The notes under the pieces were generated by a model. It was given only the letters and a program-made list of their open reading frames with translations. It was not told where the DNA came from and did not search any database. From NCBI GenBank assembly GCA_946811695.1, contig OX328124.1:58401459-58465458 (forward strand): 64,000 nucleotides of DNA. The letters are read 5' to 3'. Both the position numbers and the translations under genes were made by a program. Numbering within the stretch: the first letter of the stretch is position 1; every line of letters begins with the position of its first letter. This DNA is from Gonocerus acuteangulatus. Taxonomy: Eukaryota > Arthropoda > Insecta > Hemiptera > Coreidae. Of the stretch, positions 1 through 10,600 are shown piece after piece.

Positions 1-196
1 AATAATTTTTATTTATTATTATTATTAGATAAGGACGAACTGACTATATAAATAAATTGATTATTAAAAAACAACCCTAATGCAGCACCGTCGTGTTTTA
101 TTCCTAAGCAGAGCTATTTATATTGAAAGAAAGAGTAGGGAGAAGATTCTAGACAGATACAAACAAAATATGAGAGATGAACTTGGGAACACTTCT

Positions 197-436
197 TTAA
201 TACTTACTTACTCCTGGGTTCAACAGGTCTTTGTGACCCTTGGGTTTCCAGACTATGCACTTCCATCCGTCACGGTCCATGGCAGCGTCCCTCCAATTTT
301 TTATGCCCAGCTTAGCAGCATCCCTTGTTACTTCATCTTTCCAACGGCTTCTTAGCCAACCTCTTCTAGGATTGCCATGGCCAGCATCTTCTTCTGGAGC
401 GTATCTTCCTTCATTCACACAATGTGTCCCGCCCAT
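197..436 (-). pseudogene. RTE-like LINE, 3' end fragment of ORF2
   Basis: The minus strand encodes about 80 residues resembling the extreme C-terminus of RTE/craniate-BovB-like LINE proteins: a GNPRRGW..RW.DEV segment, then a stretch matching the family pattern of D-x-x-x-L-G-I-x-N-W and A-x-D-R-x-x-W-K. In this family the segment lies after the reverse transcriptase and is often described as a basic tail. No RT core is attached, so this is a 5'-truncated or decayed copy. It is separate from the neighbouring fragment at 1133-2274, which has its own C-terminal tail. Clade assignment rests on pattern memory only. Confidence 0.6.
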
Positions 437-440
437 TACA

Positions 441-1132
441 GCCTACCTGCTTTTATATAATTAACAATATCATGATTTTTCAGTATGGCGGCGATTTCAG
501 GGTTTCTGTTTAATAAATGTAACAATTGTATTTTATCAAAGCATGAAAGCCAGAGTATTGTGTAAAATTCTCTCTCACATTTAAAACAAGAACAAAAAAT
601 GTCTAAAAAGAATATTTGGTATATTTTATTCTGATGAAATCTTGTTTCAACCAGGGACTTCATATGCAGGATTTGCAAACATCAAAAATGGTTTTATCAC
701 AAAGTAATCTTCATGTTTATTAACCAAAATGACAGCAAAAAGTTGTAGATCTAAATTTTTAGTTCAATCATTTACTTTTTCCCTTTACATTAGGATAAAT
801 GTGGTTATCAAAAAGTTTAGGTTTTCAGATACAAGTTTTTTTTTTAATTTATAAAAAAAAAAACTTTTAATTCCTCATTTATAGTAATTAAAAAGTTAAA
901 ACAAAGCTTAAACCGAAATGTTCACATATACTTCTCAAACACATACAATCAACTGTAAAATGAATAGAGTTGGGAATACAAGATTTTAAGAGCGCTTAAA
1001 TGTTTCAATTTTGAGATATCAAAATGAAGTTTGGGGTATATTTCATAAATTTTTACTGAACTAGTTTTTTTTTGGGGGGGGGGTCACTAACAGGAACTAA
1101 ATCTTTGACAAACATCACCCCCACAAGCCAAA
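441..1132. other. AT-rich spacer, nothing recognised
   Basis: AT-rich sequence with homopolymer runs (T run near 837, A run near 855, G9 near 1074). I see no coding motif, RNA gene or clear repeat boundary. Confidence 0.5.
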
Positions 1133-2274
1133 TCAATGTTTAGAAGCAATAGCAGTTAATTTACTGCTCTTGGGACAGCCAGAAGCTGCTGTAGGCCTTC
1201 CAATTACCTGTATCGACACATCCTGGTCTGCAGCAAGTCTCCTGGACACACCGGCCATGTGTAAGTCCTCAGCCACCAAGTCCTTCCACTTCCCCTTAGG
1301 TCTCCCTCGTGCTCTGGCTCCATCTTGGGTTCCATAGTATATTATTCTGGTTGCTCTATTATCATCCATCCCGATAACATGTCTCAGCCATTCAAGGCGC
1401 TGAATTCGCACAAAATGCAAAACTTTTAGATCATTGTAGAACACTTTGTTCTATATCAAGCGATACACCCCATTTTTCAAGAAACATCCCCTTATGCGTC
1501 TCAATACCTTTCTCTCGATCTTTCCAGCTAAATTTTTGCATAGGGCCCAAGTTGCATAGGCATATGTCAGCATAGGTTGGATGATAGTTTTGTACAGAAC
1601 CATTTTATTACCACATCTTAAGATCATACAACGGAGGATACTTCTTAGGGCAAAATACACTTTGTGGTTCCTCATTATGGTATTTGTAAAATCCTCCCCT
1701 TCTTCCATCAGTTCATTGACAATGGAGCCAGGATACTTAAAACTGGACATACGTTGGAACGTATCCCCACTAAACAATGATTTGGCTGGTTCAGAGGCTT
1801 TTTCTTAAACATCCCGGAGGTTGAACATTTCTTCAAAATGCTCCTGCCATATACTTTACACATCCTGCTCCAACAAAACTATCTTTCCATTAGAATGCTT
1901 TATCCATGGACAATTACCCATAAAACCTGCTTTTATCATACACCCTCTGCCGAAGAACTTCTTGGCTTCATAGTTCCTCCAGTACTTTTTTAAGGAGAAA
2001 AATTCCTGCTCCAGGATGGACTCGAACAACCATCTCCTGCATGACAAGCCAAGGCGTTAAGACACCACAGGGAGACCCCTGCAGTACTTTACGTAAGTCT
2101 GCCTGTAGTGCATATCTTTTTCTTATGCTTCAACATCTTTAGATGTTTTCCCATATTTTCATTCTTCACTTTAAATGCTTCTTCACACTTTAGGTCGAAC
2201 CAAGCATATTTTAGCATTCTGATTCCATATCTCCTACAATGTTGGTCTGCTGAATCGTATATAATCTGACTCAA
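1133..2274 (-). pseudogene. RTE-like LINE, decayed and internally deleted ORF2
   Basis: Several minus-strand pieces follow the order of an RTE-type ORF2. 2274-2089 carries the AWFDLKCEEA segment of the endonuclease-RT linker. 2047-1803 carries a conserved linker ending in W-Q-E-H-F. 1777-1451 carries F-K-Y-P-G-S (from the family's F-K-Y-L-G-S) and the thumb region. 1444-1133 carries V-R-I-Q-R-L-E-W-L-R-H-V and the basic G-R-P-K-G-K-W-K-D tail. The pieces lie in different frames with in-frame stops, and the catalytic RT core with its Y-x-D-D box is missing between 1803 and 1777. This is an old, non-functional copy. The order of motifs gives good support for a LINE; RTE rather than another clade is an inference. 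Confidence 0.7.
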
Positions 2275-2289
2275 ATGACTCCATTGTTC

Positions 2290-2942
2290 ATTAGCTTCCC
2301 TTCCTTCAATTCAAGAAGCAATAGCAGTTGATGAAATTATAAATTTATACCTACGATCTCTACCTCTGACATAGATGAGCATTTTATCAAGTTAATACTG
2401 ATCACTCTGTTTACCAAAACCTAATAATTGTGCATGTATCATGAAGTAAAGCGTAAGAAAGACCTTTTCAATAAGGAAAGGTTACCAGACTAAAAAAAAA
2501 GAAAAATGAAATTAATTCTTTATTGCAAAAAAGCCACAAAATTAGTGACATCTAGAATATTAACAACAAATAACTTCTTACAAAAATGTAAACAGACAAA
2601 AACATATAAAAGAAAAACAAATAAAGTATATGCATGTTTTGTGCAGCTAATGGTTAAGGATGTCTAAAAAAATGGTAGTTTTCAAGATAGACAAGTTATA
2701 TAAACTGAATATCTGCACAAGGAGACATTCCTTCAATGATTTCATAATCATATAAAAACATATTAAATAGCAGATTTGCTTGTCTTAAAATTTATATTTA
2801 TTCTCATTTTATTGATAACCTAAAGAGAAAGAATGCTAACACATTATTTAACGTAAGATTGTAGGCCTTCTAAAAAGATATCTGCAATTAAAGTTAGACT
2901 TAAATTATAAGTAGATATAACTAACCTATTATTGCCGTCTTA
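2290..2942. other. AT-rich spacer, nothing recognised
   Basis: AT-rich sequence between the LINE debris and the minisatellite. No coding or RNA signal seen. Confidence 0.5.
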
Positions 2943-2969
2943 TTAAATAATAATAAAAGGTATTAAAAA

Positions 2970-3437
2970 CATTAACTGTTTCCAACCTTCCAGAGATTTA
3001 GTGCAAAACAGTAACTGTTTATGACCTCTCAGAGATTTAGTGCAAAACATTAACTGTTTCCAACCTTCCAGAGATTTAGTGCAAAACAGTAACTGTTTAT
3101 GACCTCTCAGAGATTTAGAGCAAAACATGAACTGTTTATGACCTCTCAGAGATTTAGTGCAAACCATTAACTGTTTATGACCTCCCAGAGATTTAGTGCA
3201 AAACAATAACTGTTTACGACTTCCCAGAGATTTAGTGCAAAATATAAACCGTTTATGACCTCCCAGAGATTTAGTGCAAAACATAAACCGTTTATGGCCT
3301 CCCAGAGATTTAGTGCAAAACAATAACTGTTTACGACTTCCCAGAGATTTAGTGCAAAATATAAACCGTTTATGACCTCCCAGAGATTTAGTGCAAAACA
3401 GTAACTGTTTATGACCTCTCAGAGATTTAGTGCAAAA
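2970..3437 (-). repeat. 39-bp minisatellite, 12 units, open in one frame
   Basis: Twelve tandem copies of a 39-bp unit that contains the phrase agagatttagtgcaaaa. Because 39 is a multiple of three, the minus strand stays open and would encode 13-residue repeats of the type FCTKSLGGHKQLL. Units differ mainly in the last six positions (GGHKRFI, GSRKQLL, EGWKQLM). They alternate in a way that suggests higher-order duplication of two- and three-unit blocks. No start context, splice signal or homology suggests that it is translated. Confidence 0.9.
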
Positions 3438-3491
3438 CATGAACTGTAAGTACAGCAATGCCTTGTAATTATTATCAATTGTCTTAAACAT

Positions 3492-4047
3492 GAAAGAAAA
3501 TTCCTATGACTACAAAACAAAAATTACAAACTCTAATTTAAATTATTCCACCTTTCCAAGCTATAGGGCTTCATAATCACAGTATAGTAAGTTAATTCTT
3601 CTGATGGAGACAAAGCTTCATACTCAAAAATATAATAGGAGCCTCTCATACGGCAATAATTTTGTCTAGTTTTAGGTAAATATGATGCTTTGCTGTCTGT
3701 TGATGATTGGGCTTCATTTTATAGATTAACCTGTCATTCTGTAATATGAAGCTCTGTACCCACATTGGCAAAACAACCAAGCGTTAATCGAGAGATTCTG
3801 GGTTCAAATCCCAGCACAGTAAGTTAATTATTATAACAAAATAAAACTGTGTAAATCAAATCACTAACGGCATATGCCCGCCCATGTATTATACAGTTGC
3901 TTAATACTTTCAGGACCGATGGCTTCGAAAAAAAATGTCATCAGAGCCCAAGTCTTCCTTTTGTATAATTATTTCGGTAAACATATATATAAAAAAAAAA
4001 GTGAAGAAACTTTTTAAATTATGTACATTTAGTCGATTAACTACAAT
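3492..4047 (+). repeat. AT-rich spacer with a tRNA-like SINE head (about 3776-3835)
   Basis: Around 3776-3835 the plus strand has gagattctgggttcaaat, a good Pol III B-box, followed by a gtaagttaatt end. The same end is seen in the inverted pair at 10438-10582 (here called SINE-D). The A-box half is poorly preserved. The rest of the interval is plain AT-rich DNA. Confidence 0.4.
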
Positions 4048-4059
4048 TTAGTTAAGTGC

Positions 4060-4330
4060 CAAATACACCATGACAGCAGGCCCGCAGAAGTTCTTTTTTG
4101 GCGGATTCAGTATCATGTGATACCAGACCCGTAAAGCTAACCAGGAGTAACGTAATAAGGTACCAAACCAAATGCGAAGGGTATAGGACAAGGGCCAGAG
4201 TAGTGGGGATAGAAAGAAAGGCAAGCTATCTGCTAACGCACAGGCCACGATGCTTTGGGCCCCGCAAAACACATCTCTTGGACACATATGCCACAACGCT
4301 GGGCCCAAACATATTTACACCAGTAAATTC
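4060..4330. other. GC-rich island of unknown nature
   Basis: This block is clearly richer in G and C than its flanks. It is open on both strands for more than 85 codons, but neither translation resembles a family I know. It contains a gggcccaaac / gggccccgc mirror-like pair. It could be an old mobile-element fragment or an exon. I cannot decide. Confidence 0.35.
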
Positions 4331-4466
4331 TTTCACCATAAAATCAGTAAATGGATTAATGAGAACCAGATTCAGCTTATTGTAAAAGATTCACAGATTT
4401 TACATTCTTAGATTTGCTTAAAGTAAAAAATTTATTCTTCCCTTTCCTAGTTTTATGCAGAGCATA

Positions 4467-4518
4467 CATAAATCTTTAACAATTATTAAACTCATAAATC
4501 TTTAACAATTATTAAACT
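4467..4518. repeat. 26-bp tandem duplication
   Basis: Two perfect adjacent copies of a 26-bp AT-rich unit beginning cataaatctttaacaatt. Confidence 0.85.
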
Positions 4519-4519
4519 C

Positions 4520-5210
4520 ATTCCCAAATCTCTAGGACTTGAAAAATTTTTAATGAGAATTACTCCATGTGTAAAAAATGTCTCATCTGATTATGGACTA
4601 TTATTTTACTGCATCAGGACTATCAGGTGAGATTATTGTCATCCTTCTAAAAATCCTTAAGTTCATGAAGTTTAAAAAATTCAGCCGACATATAATAAAA
4701 TTATAAACCAGTTTTCAATTTTGTTACTCTCACTCCCTCAAAATCAAGCATACAAAAAAATCAATTGCTGAGATCACATTCATTTATCCAACAACAAAAT
4801 CTTGTTATTCCAAAGGTAAGTCAAACTTTATTACTTGCAATGAAAAGTCAGCTTAAACAAAAAGTAAGAATTTGTCTGAAATATGTTTCTAATCAAAAAT
4901 TGAAAACCAGTTTTAATGGGAGTGAAAATCATTTCTAATCCTTGAAAATTAGAATACCTTGAAAATTGCTTTTAAAGTAAAAGGAAGAAGTGAAAGACTG
5001 TATCGGATAACACATTGATCTCATTCAAAGGCAGCGTAATAACCCATGGTCCTAAAACAAATACCAGAGCAAAATAACTGTACAATTTCTTTAATTTATA
5101 TAATTTTTTGCCTAATTCATTATTGTCTTTATATTGATTTTTGTTTGCCGCTTGTAGGCACTATTTATGAGTTTTCATCTGCATTGCAGGGTAAGATTTT
5201 CTATGTCAGA
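4520..5210. other. AT-rich spacer, nothing recognised
   Basis: AT-rich sequence without coding or RNA signals. Confidence 0.5.
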
Positions 5211-5224
5211 TCTCCATCATTTAT

Positions 5225-5433
5225 TATTATTTAAATTTTAACATCCATTATTATAAACTATGAATTTTGGGACGGGTTATCTATAGGTTTCCACCCCTTT
5301 CTAACAAGGATAGGGCTCATGCCTTTTCTTTTTTCTAAAGAAAAGCCACCACCCCATAGTGGGGATTGAACCCATGACCTTTGGCACGGAGTGTTAAGTG
5401 CTTACGCCTTAACACTCATGGCCATCGGGCCTC
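5225..5433 (-). repeat. tRNA-derived SINE (SINE-C), full length with target-site duplication
   Basis: Read on the minus strand, the element starts ggaggcccgatggccatg and has a tRNA-like A box (tggccatgagtgttaagg) and B box (ggtcatgggttcaatcc). It continues into a unique body and ends in a ttaaaatttaaataat tail. The 13-bp sequence ctccatcatttat lies at 5212-5224 and again at 5434-5446, so both ends are exact. Related but decayed copies are at 33075-33240, with 3'-end scraps near 5604 and 24268. Confidence 0.8.
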
Positions 5434-5449
5434 CTCCATCATTTATGCA

Positions 5450-7529
5450 GGATATAATTTTGTGCAATGGTTTGAATGAAAAAAAAATTATCTCTAGGCT
5501 TAGTAAAAATAACTTTCTTAACAGGCAATAGGTACAATTTGACTTATAATGACAATCCTATTTTATAACAAAAAAAAACAAGAAAAAATCTTAGTTAATA
5601 ATAATGGACGTTAAAATTTAAACAAATAAAAAAATAAGAAAATATGTAATTACACCTAAAAATAATATGATTAAATTTATTATCTTATGGTTAGAGAGTA
5701 AAAATTGTAAAACACATTGAATCATGTTTCATGAAAATTCCTCAGTAGAAAGGACTTTTTAATACAAAACTCAGTTTTATTCTGTTGTGTAATCAATTCT
5801 TTGGTGGAGTAATTGGTTAAACTTAGAACTCTGATTACAAATGGACTTGTGTAGTAAGCCTTGAAAAATAAGTCATTGAATGATGTATGAATAATGTCTG
5901 TTAAATATGATAAAAGTATATATTAGATAAGAGATCTAATGATTACTTATTCTCTACAGATGGAAATAGGCCTATAGTAGTATTCCAATTTATATAAACT
6001 AAACTTCAAATTCTTGATGGAGAGGGAAAGAAGCTTTATTAAGAGTGAATATTTCATAACCGAAGATTGACCATGAAAATTGATTAATGATCGATCATAC
6101 TGTAGAGTGGAATAATACCCCAATCTTAAATAGAAGCGTACATATAAACAAGAGTAAATTGGATGAGACACAACTATGAGGAAGTAATAAGTAATAGCCG
6201 GAAGACACTGAAATCCAGATTATTCCGGCACGTTTAGGAGTTAACAATTTCTAGAAGAATCTTCGAACCAAAAAGGTGAATAACATGCTAGTGGGTCTCC
6301 TCAAGGTAGGGTGGATAGTGTGTCTGTTTCCAACATAAGAAGATGCTCGTTAGAGCCACACATGTAGTACGTTGATTTTTGTTTTATCTATAGGCTAACT
6401 GAAACGATTCCCTGCTCTGCCATGGAAGTTTAGGCATATATCCTGCGCACAAATGGCCTAGGCGCAGATGAACTGTAAAGAAAACAATCATAATCATTTC
6501 ATCAAAATAACAGAATAATAACCTTGTAGTTACTCGATCGAATAAATTATATCCTGTAAGAAAAATATGAAATTTCAAGGAATTGCAGTTCTTTTTGAAG
6601 TTCACTTCCTTATTAGCAATGTGAGTAGTAAGAATTTGGCATGACAAGACCATTTAATAATTAACCTCAGATTTTTGTTTAAAAAACACAGAAATCAGTA
6701 AGTACACAAAGTAGTTTATTAAAACTTATTAATCATAAATTTTAGCATCATCTAACTGCTTGACTAAGCACATCCTGGGAGGTAAGTTCAATTCTAATTT
6801 ACTTGTATACTATAAATTAGACAACCTGGAAATGAGACTCTTCAATACGTTTTTGAATTATTTTCTGGTCATGAATGGTTACCTATCGAAAGACAAAAGT
6901 TATATTCTGTAGCAGTATTATCACAGACAGCAATGGTAATTAATAAAACATGAAAATGCAGCATATTCCATCTACTTTGTTTTCATAAAAAATTCTATTT
7001 GGGAACTAAATAGTAACATTGTTCCATACTAATCCTAATAGTGTGTTTGAACGGAAACAAAAACAAAAAAATTAAATATATAAAAATATAATATGCTTAA
7101 AATAACAACAATGATAAGATTTTTAAAAAAATAACACTTAAGTCTTATTTCTGATATTAATTCGAAACTACAGGCAAGTTAAGGAGCCAAGTATAATATA
7201 AAAATTTCTTTACATAGATATTCTTCAGATTATGTACATTCATTTTAAGCATTGCTAATAAATATTAAAAACTAGTAGAAATAATTTTTCTAACCACAGA
7301 CTATTTGTACTTAAGTAAAAAGAGAAAATGTTGTTAAAACATTGAAACCTTTAAATATAATCAATTGTTTGGCTCCACCAATTGTATATACATATGTAGT
7401 CTATTATTACTTTGGCATAAAATCCGAACAGTAACAGAGAAATTTAATGTATAAGACTTAGTTATTGAGAGTTAACTGTAGAAAGTCAGGTCCCTTTGTA
7501 CTAGATATATGTACACTGCTTTACCAAGA
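5450..7529. other. Intergenic DNA downstream of the JOSD gene
   Basis: AT-rich DNA that would include the 3' untranslated region of the JOSD gene, just below 7530. I could not pick one poly(A) signal among several AT-rich candidates. A possible decayed SINE-D head lies near 6745-6800. Nothing else is recognised. Confidence 0.4.
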
Positions 7530-7667
7530 CTATCTAGAAATAGCTCGCAAATCGTAGTCTTCTTTTTCCCATAAATGCTTCTCCTCAACTTCCTGGTTTA
7601 CAACAATGAACAGTTCTTTATCTCGGCTGTCCAGCTGCTCTTTCAGGTAAGCCATCAAGTCGTTTTC
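7530..7667 (-). CDS. JOSD2: JOSD coding exon 4 (C-terminus)
   Basis: A 138-nt terminal exon after a ttttttgtgtag acceptor. It encodes the last 45 residues, including the [13 protein letters not shown] strand/helix typical of JOSD C-termini, and ends with TAG at 7532-7530. It is separated from exon 3 by a 3-kb intron filled with repeats. Confidence 0.9.
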   Translation of the reverse strand, partial: ENDLMAYLKEQLDSRDKELFIVVNQEVEEKHLWEKEDYDLRAISR

Positions 7668-10600
7668 CTACACAAAAAATTAATCAAAATTCTCTTAAAT
7701 GAATGGATAGATCATACAAAGTTTTAAAAGAGTTATGATTTTTTTCTTCGATTAAGGGAAATATAGAAATCTTGGCCCTCTTCAGCTAAAAACTAAGATA
7801 AATATAAATTAGAATAATAAAAAAAAAGTATTTAGAAGTCATAAGGACTCAAACAAAACTTAAAATACAGGGAAAGATGGGGAAGTAAATCTAGGAATTA
7901 CAAACATTCGCTAACAAAAATTTAGCGTTCTTATATCTGGGGTCATTTGTAAAGCTTGGAATAAAAACAATTAATAGATATTTTGTGATAAGTTTAAACA
8001 CCTACTCCAATGTGATCTCAAAAGATTTGCAAGCTGTTGTGAGATATTGACGAAACATAAAATCTCAAAACGGCTCAGGTATGTACATACTGTAAAACAT
8101 TTTTTAGCACATTTCTCTCTCCCTATGTAGCGAGGAAACCATTTATGCCATTGACATTATAATGCGATCCGGTAGTGCTGATGAATATTTTTAAAAAATA
8201 CCAGTGGTTCATAATTATGTATATATTTGTCAATTTGTGGCCTCAAAAATGGCTGTTAACCAGCGGAATCCAGTTAGTGGAACTTGGTATTTTGGGTGAA
8301 AGTTGTGAGAAAAAATGTAAGTGCCTACGTTTTTGCGTTAATAGGCTGGTAGGTACACTTTCTATAGGTTTCTCGTGTAGGATAGCAAATGAAACCACTT
8401 TTAAAGTGATATTTGTGACCGTTTTCGAGAAAAGTGGATAGAACTAGTTCTCCTAACTAATTTTCAGTTTGAGTATTGTGAAACGACTGATTCAGTTGGA
8501 AATAGTTCCAGGTGTTTGATATTCTTCCTAACTAAGGTATTCAAATTTTGGCACGTTTGGAGTTACGGAAGTATAAGAGAATAATATTTTATAAACAGAG
8601 TTTGGAGATTTTCATATTTTTTCTTAAATATCTCGAAGACAGTTGAGAAATCTTGGAAGGTAACCAATCAAAACTTACTAAATTCTCTACAAAATGGTTC
8701 TGAAGTAATTATTGATGGGATGATCTGAGTAGCACCGGACTACCTACATATTTTGTAATGGACTCGCATGTAGAGAAAACATTTTATGTTTCTGCGAGTC
8801 TTATTTTTTCTTCTTGATAAAACTTCCTACATTATAAAATTCTAAATACCTACAATGGTGTTTGATGTAAAATCATTATAATTTGGCAAGGATTTATATT
8901 TATTCTACACAAACAAAATTTTTTGTATTTATAAAATTTCTTAACATTACGTTTCTAATATATTAGAGTGAACAACTTCATTATTCTGCTCACATCTGCA
9001 TTTTCTAGGCTCACAAACGAAAATTTACAAACATTTAATTTTTCGAAATGAAATAAGACTGAATATGATCTATATTACTTTTGTATTTATGGCTCTAAGG
9101 ATATAATTTAAAGATATAACATTTTCATTGTTGGTGCTAATGGCCTTGATGTCGATGCGCATAAAAAAAAAAATATATAAATAAATAAAAATCATAGTTA
9201 TATTTCTATCCAGGGTGTCCCGATTTTAAGTGGCAAAACTTTAGGAGTGTGTAGGGATCAAAAAACTAAGACAAAAAGTCCTTTAGAGATTTGCTCGTTT
9301 TTGTCCCGTTTTGGAGAAAATCGCAAAACAAGAAACAAAACCAGTTTTCATTTTTGTTCATTTTTATTTAAATTTTCAATGGAAAAAAATTGTCATTGCG
9401 AATTGTTTCAATAACTAAAATTAAATTGATGCTGAGCTAGTTTTCGCATACAGTTTTTTTTTTTGGAACGGTAATGCTTTCGAAGCGGTGCGAAAGTACT
9501 CGCTTATTTTCAAAAAGAAGGGTGCTTAATCGACGAGTCTTTTTGTTAACTTTTAATAGACTATGAGAGACTGAGTAATTTTATTTATTTAGATTTTTTA
9601 TTTATTTTTATGTTACCATCTATTTAGTCTAGTTATTAAATGTTGCCGTCTTGCAGAAATGTAATTAATACATCTAGCACTGACTTGATAAATTGCAGCT
9701 AAACACTGTTCTGATGATATTTGGTGCACTTCATCTATGATTCGCTCTCTTGAGTTGATTGAGGCCGAATAAACTTCCTTCTTCAAGGTTCCCCATACGA
9801 AGAAACCAATTACTAAAATTCAATATCTTTGCATAATTTTGAAGTAATAAATTCTGCAATATTTGAAGATGGCGATTATCACCTTTCAAAGTTCGTCATA
9901 TTGCCTGCTTAGATATTCCTAACGCAGGTGTTGGACTCAATTTCTTCACCAGCAATCTGCTCTTAACGCTGCCTGGAATTGGTTGCCTTCATTATGAAGT
10001 AAGAATGACCCAGTCTCTCGTAGTCTATTAAAAGTTAACAAAATGAATCGTTGATTAAGCACTCTTCTATTTGTGAATCGGCACGCATACTCTCGCACCA
10101 CTTATAAAGAATTACCGTTGCAGAAACAGTACACGAAAACTATTTCAGCATCAAGAGATTCAATTATAGTAATTGGTTTCTTGAAATAATTCGCAATTAC
10201 AATTTTTTTCCTTTAAAAATTTAAATGAATAAGTACAAAAATGAAAACTTGTTTTGTTTCTTGTTTCGCGATTTTCTGCAAAACGAGCAAATCTCTAAAG
10301 GACTTTTTGTCTTAGTTTTTTGGTCCTCTACACGCTCCTGAAGTTTTGCCATTTAAAATTGGGACACCCTTTATATTCCATTTGCATTTTATATAAAAAC
10401 AGTGTTAATAATTTTAAATTTACTATTCATTTTTTAGAATAATTAACTCGCCAGACTGGGATTTGAGCCCAGAATCTCACGTTTTAGTTGTCAATGATGC
10501 TACCAGGCTGTGTTCTGAGGGTTGGTAGCATAACCGGAGTGTAGAACAGGAAATTCTGGGTTCTTAGGCATGGCGAGTTAATTTTTCGAAAGAAAAAAAA

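Noticed and set aside
2943..3491. 182-codon minus-strand open frame over the minisatellite, or a CRISPR-like array
   Set aside because: The units are direct tandem repeats without spacers, and the open frame follows from the 39-bp period. The genome is eukaryotic.
8175..8441. 88-codon plus-strand frame in JOSD intron 3
   Set aside because: It lies in a dispersed repeat and has no recognisable domain.
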